Assembly (NCBI GenBank): GCA_002347985.1
Contig: DDYM01000021.1
Coordinates: forward strand, 1 to 12,445
Source of the DNA: Bacteroidetes bacterium UBA2234
GTDB lineage: Bacteria; Bacteroidota; Bacteroidia; NS11-12g; UBA955
Direction: 5' to 3'
Length of the DNA: 12,445 bases
In this document: positions 6,278-12,445 of the stretch, one piece after another
How positions within the stretch are numbered: position 1 is the stretch's first letter
How the letters are laid out: every line of letters begins with the position of its first letter
Notes under the pieces: model-generated
Databases searched by the model: none
What the model was told of the DNA's origin: nothing
What the model saw: only the letters and a program-made list of their open reading frames with translations
Position numbers and translations under genes: made by a program

Positions 6278-8002
6278 ATGGATCGCAAACAGTTTTTTGA
6301 ATCGTTGAAGCCCCAATTTCTTGCATCGAAGGATGAGGAAAAAGTGGGTTTAGGCAGTACTTCTGCAACCAACACCCAATACAAAGCGGCTAGTTCAGGT
6401 TTAACGCGTAGAACCAATACTGGAATCAAGGCCTACACCGGAACTTTTGGCGATGCAGAATTATTGCATTTGATGCGCCGGAGCATGTTTGGTGTGAAAT
6501 ATGGCGATTTTAAAAAGTTGCGCGGAAAGACGCTACAACAAGCGGTTGATGCAATTTTAACTGTACCCGCATCGCTACCGAATCCACCCATTAATAATTA
6601 TGGCAATTTGGTCACCGACCCCAATGTGGCCTACGGTTCAACATGGGTCAATGCACCCCTGGATCCTGCGGTGGAAGTATATCGCAAAGGAAGTGTGAAG
6701 AATTGGTTTTGGGGTTTAATGGTAAATCAAACACCGGATATCCAAGCAAAAATGGTTTTGTTTTGGCACAATCATTTCGCTTTACAGTTTTTGGAAATCC
6801 CCGATGCTCGTGCTTGTTATACGTACACGAAAGTTCTGTACACACACGCTTTGGGTAACATGAAAGATCTAACCCGAGCAATTACAATCGACCCCGCGAT
6901 GCTGTTTTATCTCAATGGTCGTTTGAATACCAAAAAGGCCCCTGATGAGAATTATGGACGGGAATTGCAGGAACTTTTCACAATGGGAAAGGGTCCAAAC
7001 AGCAAATACACGGAAGACGACGTGAAAGCAGCGGCTAGAGTGCTTACCGGTTGGAGTATAAACCCATTAACAAACCCATTTTCAACCACTTTTTTAAATA
7101 CAAACCACGATACAACCGATAAAAAGTTTAGTGCGTTTTACGGTAATACTGTCGTTAAAGGTCAATCAGGCATTTCGGCTGGTAATACGGAGCTGGACGA
7201 CATGCTAACAATGATGTTTAATGTGGATGAGGTAGCCCTTTATCTATGTCGGAAATTGTACGAGTTCTTTGTCTACTACGAAATTGATGATACCGTTGAG
7301 ACCAATGTGATTGCTCCGTTGGCGAAGGTTTTCAGGGACAGTGGATACGACATCAAAACGGTTCTAAAAACTTTATTGATGAGTGAGCATTTCTACGATA
7401 CTTGGAATCGCGGATGTGTTATCAAAGATCCGATCACACAGCAGGCAGGATTTTGTAGGGAGATGGAAATACCATTTCCTGCGTCCACGGACTATTATCT
7501 CCTCTACAAGATGTGGGAACTTGGTGGTGCATTTGGTCAACTCACACAATTAAACCTAGGAGATCCACCAAACGTCGCGGGCTGGCCGGCTTGGTATCAA
7601 AAACCGATGTTTCATCGCAGTTGGATAAACAGCGACACATTGCCAAAAAGGAATCAATTCACAGATTTTCTGTTATTGGTTGGTTATAAAGTAGGAACCT
7701 ATACCTTGCTTGTAGATCCATGGGTTCTCACCAAACAACTCTCAGACCCGGGAACACCAGACACGCTGATTTCGGATGCCACAAATTTCCTATTGCCTTT
7801 GGGGCTGAGTACCGATCAAATTACCGGTTTGAAAGATATTCTATTGCCTGGTGGCATTCCGGATTACAACTGGAAAGATGAGTATCGGGCGGCGACGGAC
7901 GCATCGGACCCCAACCATACAACCGCATTAAATACAGCAACTTCCAAGCTTCGTAATCTTTACAAAGCCATCATGAATCTTTCAGAATACCAATTGTCAT
8001 AA
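6278..8002 (+). CDS. DUF1800 family protein
   Basis: A 574-residue protein recognised as DUF1800 by its characteristic segments in order: HLMRRSMFG (64-72), KMVLFWHNHFALQ (158-170), PDENYGRELQELFTMG (222-237), AARVLTGW (252-259), LCRKLYEFFVY (323-333) and PPNVAGWPAWY (430-440). The biochemical function of the family is unknown. The genes very often sit directly beside DUF1501 genes, as here, where DUF1501 starts 3 bases after this stop; this points to co-translation and joint action. The N-terminus (MDRKQFFESLKPQF) has no hydrophobic stretch or lipobox, and I see no T9SS sorting domain at the C-terminus. Export would therefore need a route not visible in this protein. The start is the only plausible ATG, and the first 55 residues are low-complexity and Ser/Thr-rich before the domain begins. 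Confidence 0.88.
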   Translation: MDRKQFFESLKPQFLASKDEEKVGLGSTSATNTQYKAASSGLTRRTNTGIKAYTGTFGDAELLHLMRRSMFGVKYGDFKKLRGKTLQQAVDAILTVPASLPNPPINNYGNLVTDPNVAYGSTWVNAPLDPAVEVYRKGSVKNWFWGLMVNQTPDIQAKMVLFWHNHFALQFLEIPDARACYTYTKVLYTHALGNMKDLTRAITIDPAMLFYLNGRLNTKKAPDENYGRELQELFTMGKGPNSKYTEDDVKAAARVLTGWSINPLTNPFSTTFLNTNHDTTDKKFSAFYGNTVVKGQSGISAGNTELDDMLTMMFNVDEVALYLCRKLYEFFVYYEIDDTVETNVIAPLAKVFRDSGYDIKTVLKTLLMSEHFYDTWNRGCVIKDPITQQAGFCREMEIPFPASTDYYLLYKMWELGGAFGQLTQLNLGDPPNVAGWPAWYQKPMFHRSWINSDTLPKRNQFTDFLLLVGYKVGTYTLLVDPWVLTKQLSDPGTPDTLISDATNFLLPLGLSTDQITGLKDILLPGGIPDYNWKDEYRAATDASDPNHTTALNTATSKLRNLYKAIMNLSEYQLS

Positions 8003-8005
8003 GCC

Positions 8006-9595
8006 ATGAAACGCAGATCATTTGTAAAAGCAACCGCAGCGGCGGGTACGATATTGCCAATCACATTGAATGGCATGGGTGTTAAGGCCTATGAAGATAA
8101 TCCGTTATTCAACGCTTTGGGTAGAAGAAGCGCGGATGGCAAAGTGTTGGTAATCATCAATTTGTCCGGAGGAAACGACGGTTTGAATACACTGATTCCA
8201 GTTGACCAATATAGCAATTTGAGCAAGGCGAGAAACAATATTTTGGTACCCGACACCAAGGTGCTTTCTTTGAACGGAAAATCTGGAGTTGGTCTACATA
8301 CCAAATTAACTGGTTTGCAAGATTTATATAACAATGGATTGGTAAGTGCAATTCAGGCAGTGGGTTATCCTAATCCGAGTTATTCGCATTTTCGCGCAAC
8401 CGATATCTGGAACAGTGGGTCAGATAGCAGCGAAAGTTGGACAACGGGTTGGATGGGAAGATACTTAGACGGTCGTTTCAGTGGTTACCCCACGGGATAT
8501 CCAACCACGAACATGCCTGATCCATTGGCAATTCAAATTGGTCAAATGGTATCCCTTGCATTTATGGGGCCTTCAGTGAGTATGGGAATGGCAATTTCGG
8601 ACCCTAATTCCTTTTATAACTTGGCCAGTGGCACAACAGACAAGACACCGGACACGCCGGCGGGTCATGAATTGGCGTTTTTGCGGTTGATGGCCCAGCA
8701 AAGCAATCAATACGCCACAGTGGTAAAAAATGCGGCCGCAAAGGGCACCAATAAATCAACCAAATATCCAGCAACAGCAGGGAGACAGCCCTTGGCGGAT
8801 CAATTGAAAATTGTAGCCAAATTGATTAGTGGCGGACTAAAAACCCCCGTTTATATGGTTTCGCTGGGTGGGTTCGATACACACAGTCAGCAAGTAGATT
8901 CAACAGATCATACAACAGGATCACATGCCAATTTGATGCAGCAACTGGGCGATGCGATTGCTGCGTTTCAAGACGATTTGAAATTGTTGGGGTTGGACAA
9001 TCGGGTTGTGGGAATGACCTTTAGCGAGTTTGGAAGACGCGTTATCAGCAATGCAAGTGATGGTACAGATCATGGAGCTGCTGCGCCGATGTTTGTGTTC
9101 GGCAATGCCGTTCAAGGAGGGGTAATTGGTTCAAATCCTACAATTCCTTCTACTGTAACAGTGAATGATAACGTTCCAATGCAATACGATTTTAGACAAA
9201 TTTATGCCTCTGTTTTGAAAGATTGGTTTGAGTTGAGCGATGCAGATGTGAAGTCGGCCATGGGAAATAAATCGTTCGATACGTTACCCATTTTCAAAAA
9301 CAACAGCGCTTCTGTTGAGGACTATGTTGACCTTGTAAGTAGGATTTCTTTGAATAAAATCTACCCAAATCCAGCTACGGAAAATACAGATATTGAGTAT
9401 TTTACAGAAGCAGGCAACGTTAAAATTACGGTGTTTGATGCGATGGGTCAGCAAGTTGCTATTTTGAAAGAGGGCTGGCATGGTCACGGTACATACACAG
9501 TGAATTTCGACGTACGAGGATTGCGCAAAGGAAATTACTACGTACAGATGTCGCAAGGAGAAAAAAGACTAACAGAAGTACTTTTGGTTCAATAA
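8006..9595 (+). CDS. DUF1501 family protein with Tat-like signal and T9SS C-terminal sorting domain
   Basis: A 529-residue protein. The N-terminus MKRRSFVKATAAAG carries a twin-arginine-like motif (KRRSFVK) and a short hydrophobic region, with likely cleavage near VKA (25-28). The DUF1501 body shows SGGNDGLNTLIP (54-65), GGFDTHSQQ (288-296), FSEFGRR (339-345) and GTDHGAAAPMFVFG (353-366). The family is regarded as related in fold to alkaline phosphatases and sulfatases, but its substrate is unknown. Residues 450-529 form a type A T9SS sorting domain: it opens with KIYPNPA, has the VFDAMGQQV strand, then GTYTVNFDVRGLRKGNYYVQM and ends in LLVQ. So the protein is predicted to cross the inner membrane folded (Tat) and then be passed through the outer membrane by T9SS. 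It is the second gene of an operon with DUF1800. No terminator is evident before tRNA-Gln. Confidence 0.91.
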   Translation: MKRRSFVKATAAAGTILPITLNGMGVKAYEDNPLFNALGRRSADGKVLVIINLSGGNDGLNTLIPVDQYSNLSKARNNILVPDTKVLSLNGKSGVGLHTKLTGLQDLYNNGLVSAIQAVGYPNPSYSHFRATDIWNSGSDSSESWTTGWMGRYLDGRFSGYPTGYPTTNMPDPLAIQIGQMVSLAFMGPSVSMGMAISDPNSFYNLASGTTDKTPDTPAGHELAFLRLMAQQSNQYATVVKNAAAKGTNKSTKYPATAGRQPLADQLKIVAKLISGGLKTPVYMVSLGGFDTHSQQVDSTDHTTGSHANLMQQLGDAIAAFQDDLKLLGLDNRVVGMTFSEFGRRVISNASDGTDHGAAAPMFVFGNAVQGGVIGSNPTIPSTVTVNDNVPMQYDFRQIYASVLKDWFELSDADVKSAMGNKSFDTLPIFKNNSASVEDYVDLVSRISLNKIYPNPATENTDIEYFTEAGNVKITVFDAMGQQVAILKEGWHGHGTYTVNFDVRGLRKGNYYVQMSQGEKRLTEVLLVQ

Positions 9596-9608
9596 TTTTT
9601 CCAAGGGC

Positions 9609-9639
9609 TGTGATTGGACAAATATTTGTTTTATATTTG
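9609..9639 (+). promoter_or_regulatory. Promoter of tRNA-Gln
   Basis: TGTG (9609-9612), a 19-base spacer and TATATTTG (9632-9639) match TTTG-N19-TAnnTTTG with one mismatch in the upstream box. A TTG at 9614-9616 with a 15-base spacer is an alternative. The start of transcription would be about 8-11 bases before the tRNA. Confidence 0.7.
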
Positions 9640-9653
9640 CAGTCCAAAAAAAT

Positions 9654-9725
9654 TGCCCTATCGTCTAATTGGCAGGACAGCGGTTTTTGGTACCGTATGT
9701 CTAGGTTCGAGTCCTAGTAGGGCAA
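9654..9725 (+). tRNA. tRNA-Gln (anticodon TTG)
   Basis: A full 72-base cloverleaf without encoded CCA. The acceptor stem TGCCCTA pairs perfectly with TAGGGCA. The anticodon stem GCGGT/ACCGT (one G-T pair) holds the loop TTTTGGT, giving TTG for Gln. The T arm is CTAGG-TTCGAGT-CCTAG. It lies just upstream of prs and may be cut from a shared transcript. Confidence 0.96.
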
Positions 9726-9732
9726 CAAATTG

Positions 9733-9740
9733 TAGGTTTG
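9733..9740 (+). promoter_or_regulatory. Possible -7 promoter element for prs
   Basis: TAGGTTTG is an exact TAnnTTTG match 8 bases after tRNA-Gln. Its -33 region would fall in the tRNA's T arm and does not resemble TTG, so prs may instead depend on the tRNA promoter. Confidence 0.3.
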
Positions 9741-9792
9741 ATGATATCCGGTGCGTTTAATCGCAGCCAGAGAGACAGTAAAATCGAGAGTT

Positions 9793-10767
9793 ATGACATC
9801 CTTAATACACCCCGTAAAGATTTTCGCAGGCAGTGCATCTGCCGCCCTCACGCAGGACATTTGTGAGTTCTATGGAACTACACCTGGCGACATGACCGTT
9901 TCTCGTTTCAGCGATGGGGAGTTTCAGCCCGTTTTTAACGAAAGTGTTCGCGGTTGCGATGTTTTCATCGTACAGAGTACTTATCCAAACTCAGACAACT
10001 TGATGGAATTGTTGATGTCGATTGACGCTGCCAAACGCGCCAGTGCCAATTACATCACCGTTGTGATTCCTTACTACGGATTTGCCCGTCAGGACAGAAA
10101 AGATAAACCAAGGGTTTCGATTGCATCAAAGTTGGTGGCAGATTTACTCCAAACAGCAGGTGCAAATCGTGTGATGACGATGGAGTTGCATGCACCCCAA
10201 ATTCAAGGGTTTTTCAATGTTCCGGTGGATCATTTGGAAAGTTCAATCATTTTCGCGCCTTACATCAAGACGTTGGCTGATGAGAATATTGTGATTGCAG
10301 CACCCGATGTGGGAGCATCAAATAGAATTAGGGAAGTTGCCAAAATTTTGAATTTGAACATGGTGATTTGCGACAAAGAGCGCAGAAAAGCCAATGAAAT
10401 TGCCAATATGACTGTGATTGGGGATGTAGAGGGCAAGGATGTCGTTTTGATTGATGATATCATAGATACGGGCGGAACCTTATGTAAATCGTCAGCGATG
10501 TTGATGGATAAAGGGGCCAAATCGGTTCGTGCTTTATGCTGTCACCCCGTATTAAGCGGCAAGGCTTATGAGAACATCGAAAATTCTGTGTTGACGGAGT
10601 TGGTAGTTACAGATACAATTCCTTTGAAACATCATTCCGATAAAATCAAAGTGGTTTCTGTGGCTCCTTTGTTTGCCAGAGCGATTAGAAATGTGCATGA
10701 GCATGGAAGTATCAGCTCTTTGTTTAAACAGGTGTTTGCACATCAAACCAAGATTGAATTAAAATAA
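9793..10767 (+). CDS. prs: Ribose-phosphate pyrophosphokinase (PRPP synthetase)
   Basis: A 324-residue protein from the ATG at 9793, close to the usual 310-320. It transfers pyrophosphate from ATP to ribose-5-phosphate to make PRPP for purine, pyrimidine, NAD, histidine and tryptophan synthesis. The visible motifs are RFSDGEF (38-44), the conserved segment YYGFARQDRKDKPRVSI (94-110), ELHAPQIQGFF (131-141) and the PRPP loop VVLIDDIIDTGGT (217-229). The reading frame also opens at a GTG at 9751, but the extra 14 residues (MRLIAARETVKSRV) have no counterpart in the family, so the ATG is preferred. The gene for L25 follows 24 bases downstream on the same strand; prs-rplY adjacency is common in Bacteria and they are likely one operon. 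Confidence 0.97.
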   Translation: MTSLIHPVKIFAGSASAALTQDICEFYGTTPGDMTVSRFSDGEFQPVFNESVRGCDVFIVQSTYPNSDNLMELLMSIDAAKRASANYITVVIPYYGFARQDRKDKPRVSIASKLVADLLQTAGANRVMTMELHAPQIQGFFNVPVDHLESSIIFAPYIKTLADENIVIAAPDVGASNRIREVAKILNLNMVICDKERRKANEIANMTVIGDVEGKDVVLIDDIIDTGGTLCKSSAMLMDKGAKSVRALCCHPVLSGKAYENIENSVLTELVVTDTIPLKHHSDKIKVVSVAPLFARAIRNVHEHGSISSLFKQVFAHQTKIELK

Positions 10768-10791
10768 GTTAAAAATTAAGAATAGTATAAT

Positions 10792-11373
10792 ATGAAAACC
10801 ATTTTTCTAAAAGGCGAATTGCGCGACGAAGTAGGTACTCGTACAGCAAAAGCGTTGCGTGCCGAAGGCAAAGTACCTTGTAACATGTATGGTTTGGCTG
10901 ATGGCAATTTGAATTTTGCTGTTTACCATGCTGATTTCAAAAATTTGGTATACACACCAAACGTATACAAAGTAAAAATTGAGTTGGGTGGCAAGAATTA
11001 CGATGCCATCTTGCAAGATATTCAATTCCACCCTGTGTCTGACATGATCATTCACTGCGATTTTGTTGCTGTTGATGCTGCAAAACCAGTTATTATGGAA
11101 ATTCCAGTTCGCGTGGTAGGTAATTCACCTGGTGTTCGTGCCGGTGGTAAATTGGTTAAGAAGTTGAACCGTTTGCGCGTGCGTGGATTGATTCAAAACT
11201 TGCCTGATTTCATCGATGTTAGCATTGATACTTTGGAAATTGGTCAATCTGCCAAAGTTGGACACGTTGAAGTATCTGGATTTGAATTGTTGGATTCACC
11301 AGCGAACGCAATTTTGTCAATTAAGACAACTCGTGCATTGATGCAGGCTGCTGCAGATGCTGCGAAGAAGTAA
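10792..11373 (+). CDS. rplY: 50S ribosomal protein L25/general stress protein Ctc
   Basis: A 193-residue protein of the long (Ctc/TL5) type. The N-terminal L25 domain (about residues 1-92) binds 5S rRNA and begins with the usual pattern MKTIFLKGELRDEVGTRTAK, followed by LRAEGKVPCNMYG (23-35) and the strand YDAILQDIQFHPVSD (68-82). The C-terminal beta domain (about 95-180) includes EIPVRVVGNSPGVRAGGKL and VSIDTLEIGQSAKVGHV. A short alanine- and lysine-rich tail (AAADAAKK) closes the protein. The gene follows prs by 24 bases and ends 21 bases before a strong terminator hairpin. The upstream gap is AT-rich with no Shine-Dalgarno sequence. Confidence 0.96.
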   Translation: MKTIFLKGELRDEVGTRTAKALRAEGKVPCNMYGLADGNLNFAVYHADFKNLVYTPNVYKVKIELGGKNYDAILQDIQFHPVSDMIIHCDFVAVDAAKPVIMEIPVRVVGNSPGVRAGGKLVKKLNRLRVRGLIQNLPDFIDVSIDTLEIGQSAKVGHVEVSGFELLDSPANAILSIKTTRALMQAAADAAKK

Positions 11374-11389
11374 TAACTTTATTACAAAC

Positions 11390-11425
11390 AAAAAGGCCCC
11401 CGAGCAACTGCTCGGGGGCCTTTTT
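11390..11425. terminator. Bidirectional hairpin terminator between rplY and sodA
   Basis: An 11-bp perfect GC-rich stem, GGCCCCCGAGC (11395-11405) with GCTCGGGGGCC (11410-11420), closes an AACT loop. Five A precede it and five T follow. It can end both the prs-rplY transcript and the convergent sodA transcript. Confidence 0.95.
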
Positions 11426-11472
11426 GTTTAATGGCAGCGTGATCTCAACAACCAGCTCCAGCAAACGACCAG

Positions 11473-12078
11473 TTATTTGGTTGCTGCTTCAAAGTGGGCA
11501 TTTACAGCCGACCAATTCACTACATTCCAAAAAGCGCCGATATAATCCGGTCTGCGGTTTTGGTAATGCAAATAGTAAGCATGTTCCCAAACATCCAATC
11601 CCAAAATAGGTGTGCCTTTTACTTCAGCAATGTCCATCAATGGATTGTCCTGGTTTGGAGTAGAGGTAATAGCCAATTTGTGATCGTGTACAATCAACCA
11701 AGCCCAACCGCTTCCAAAACGAGTGGTTGCCGCGCTGTTGAACTGTTCCTTCATCGCATCGAATGAACCGAAACTCGCAACAATTGCATCCATCAAAGCA
11801 CCTGTGGGCTGACCTCCTGCGTTGGGTCCCATAATACCCCAAAAGAAGCTATGATTCCAATGTCCGCCACCGTTATTGCGAATGGCCGGGCTGTACTTGG
11901 AGATGTTGTGAATCAAATCATTCAATGAAACACCTTCAGCTGGATTTCCTTTTACGGCATTATTCAAGTTGTTTACATAGGCTTGATGGTGTTTTCCGTG
12001 GTGAATTTCCATGGTTTTTTCATCAATGTGTGGCTCTAATGCATTGTGAGCGTAGGGCAAAGCTGGTAATTCGAACAT
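11473..12078 (-). CDS. sodA: Superoxide dismutase, Mn/Fe family, Mn-type residues
   Basis: A 201-residue protein of normal length. It converts superoxide to oxygen and hydrogen peroxide in the cytoplasm; no signal peptide is present. The metal ligands can be read as His26 ([13 protein letters not shown]), His76 ([11 protein letters not shown]), Asp162 and His166 ([12 protein letters not shown]). Tyr34 of the substrate channel is present. The residue four before His76 is Gly72, and Gln143 occurs in NQDNPLM; this Gly/Gln arrangement is the Mn-type one, whereas Fe enzymes place Gln at the first site. A cambialistic enzyme cannot be excluded. The gene is monocistronic between a promoter at 12107-12137 and the shared terminator, and is divergent from pnuC. 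Confidence 0.95.
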   Translation of the reverse strand: MFELPALPYAHNALEPHIDEKTMEIHHGKHHQAYVNNLNNAVKGNPAEGVSLNDLIHNISKYSPAIRNNGGGHWNHSFFWGIMGPNAGGQPTGALMDAIVASFGSFDAMKEQFNSAATTRFGSGWAWLIVHDHKLAITSTPNQDNPLMDIAEVKGTPILGLDVWEHAYYLHYQNRRPDYIGAFWNVVNWSAVNAHFEAATK

Positions 12079-12106
12079 GGTCTTATTTTTAGTTGTTATT
12101 TGATAA

Positions 12107-12137
12107 CAAAGTTAGTTGAATCGGGTTGGCTTTTCAA
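12107..12137 (-). promoter_or_regulatory. Promoter of sodA
   Basis: On the minus strand TTG (12135-12137), a 20-base spacer and TAACTTTG (12107-12114) fit the Bacteroidota promoter; the -7 element is exact. The predicted leader is about 22-25 bases. The spacer contains one copy of a direct repeat (12115-12129). Confidence 0.65.
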
Positions 12138-12159
12138 TTGCATTGTTGAATCGGGTGGG
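12115..12159. repeat. Direct repeat pair in the sodA-pnuC promoter region
   Basis: GTTGAATCGGGT occurs at 12115-12126 and again at 12145-12156, and the match runs to 14 of 15 bases with the following TGG or GGG. The copies start exactly 30 bases apart, about three helical turns. The first abuts the sodA -7 element and the second contains the TTG box of the pnuC promoter. It could be a paired operator for both genes, or a remnant of a local duplication. Confidence 0.6.
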
Positions 12160-12174
12160 AGTATTGTATTTTTG
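12146..12174 (+). promoter_or_regulatory. Possible promoter of the pnuC-like gene
   Basis: TTG (12146-12148), an 18-base spacer and TATTTTTG (12167-12174) fit the Bacteroidota promoter with an exact -7 element. Transcription would begin at about 12178-12181, leaving roughly 120 bases before the ATG at 12303. I see no riboswitch (for example the TPP motif) in that leader. Confidence 0.5.
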
Positions 12175-12302
12175 AAAGAATCAATTTCACATTTGTTTTC
12201 TCCTTGGCCCATTCACTGCTCATATCTTTCCATCACACATCTGTTTTTGGGATTTTTTTCAATTCTGAATTCGCGACTGCTTTATGGAAGGGCCTCAAAG
12301 AA

Positions 12303-12445
12303 ATGCAACCCGAGGAATTGATTGCTGCTGTTTTGTCGTTTTGGTGCGTTGTACTTGCTGCCAAAAATAGCATTTGGAATTGGCCCGTTGCCATGATGGG
12401 TTCAATCATTTACGTGACTGTATTTTTTAAAAGCGGACTTTATTC
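12303..12445 (+). CDS. pnuC: PnuC-like nicotinamide riboside (or related vitamin) transporter, 5' part
   Basis: Partial gene with 47 codons visible before the right edge. The peptide shows the opening of the PnuC family: PEELIAAVLSFWCVVLAAK, then NSIWNWPVAMMGSIIYVTV and FFKSGLY, i.e. two membrane helices around the NxWxWP motif and the start of the LYxD segment. PnuC proteins take up nicotinamide riboside by facilitated diffusion; close relatives in Bacteroidota carry thiamine or other vitamins, so the substrate is not certain. The frame is open upstream to 12150, and the stretch just before the ATG (ALWKGLKE) looks as if it could be coding, so a non-ATG start such as TTG at 12204 is possible. 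An overlapping frame starting at 12100 is not related. Confidence 0.72.
   Translation, partial: MQPEELIAAVLSFWCVVLAAKNSIWNWPVAMMGSIIYVTVFFKSGLY

Noticed and set aside
12178..12302. Possible riboswitch in the leader of the pnuC-like gene
   Set aside because: No TPP or other recognisable riboswitch core was seen, and the leader length itself depends on an uncertain start codon.
12100..12321. A 73-codon plus-strand open frame between sodA and pnuC
   Set aside because: It runs through the sodA promoter and the direct repeats, ends inside the pnuC frame, and resembles no family. The neighbouring frame matches PnuC.

Overview
The window is an ordinary-looking chromosomal stretch from a member of the Bacteroidota. 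The evidence is a type IX secretion (T9SS) C-terminal sorting domain on the DUF1501 protein, promoters of the Bacteroidota form (TTG or TTTG, 15-20 bases, TAnnTTTG), little sign of Shine-Dalgarno sequences, three tRNA genes without an encoded CCA, and housekeeping proteins that read like Bacteroidota versions. I cannot name the genus from the sequence alone. I see no phage, insertion sequence, CRISPR array or defence system.

Layout, left to right. Bases 1-515 (minus) hold the 5' part of rmlA (dTDP-sugar synthesis). It is preceded on the same strand by a secreted GH16-family glycoside hydrolase (627-1844). Divergent from that are era (ribosome-assembly GTPase), a membrane-anchored alpha/beta hydrolase of unknown substrate, and a SIMPL/DUF541 protein, all on plus and ending at a strong hairpin terminator (4719-4750). 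Facing them on minus is a tRNA-Glu/tRNA-fMet pair with a near-consensus promoter, preceded by rsfS. birA is divergent from rsfS on plus.

Next on plus come a DUF1800 gene and a DUF1501 gene separated by 3 bases, which is the most interesting part of the window. The DUF1501 protein has both a Tat-like signal and a T9SS sorting domain, while the DUF1800 protein has no visible signal. tRNA-Gln, prs (PRPP synthetase) and rplY/ctc (ribosomal protein L25) follow and end at a second strong hairpin (11390-11425). That hairpin is shared with the convergent sodA (Mn-type superoxide dismutase, minus). sodA is divergent from a partial pnuC-like transporter that runs off the right end. The sodA-pnuC promoter region carries a near-perfect 15-base direct repeat at 30-base spacing.

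How the genes relate: most are housekeeping genes for translation (era, rsfS, rplY, three tRNAs), nucleotide and cofactor supply (prs, birA, pnuC), oxidative stress (sodA) and surface polysaccharide or exported proteins (rmlA, GH16, DUF1800/DUF1501). No new multi-gene system stands out. The best leads are the export route of the DUF1800/DUF1501 pair, the repeat between sodA and pnuC, and several promoters placed so close to start codons that leaderless or near-leaderless transcripts are predicted.
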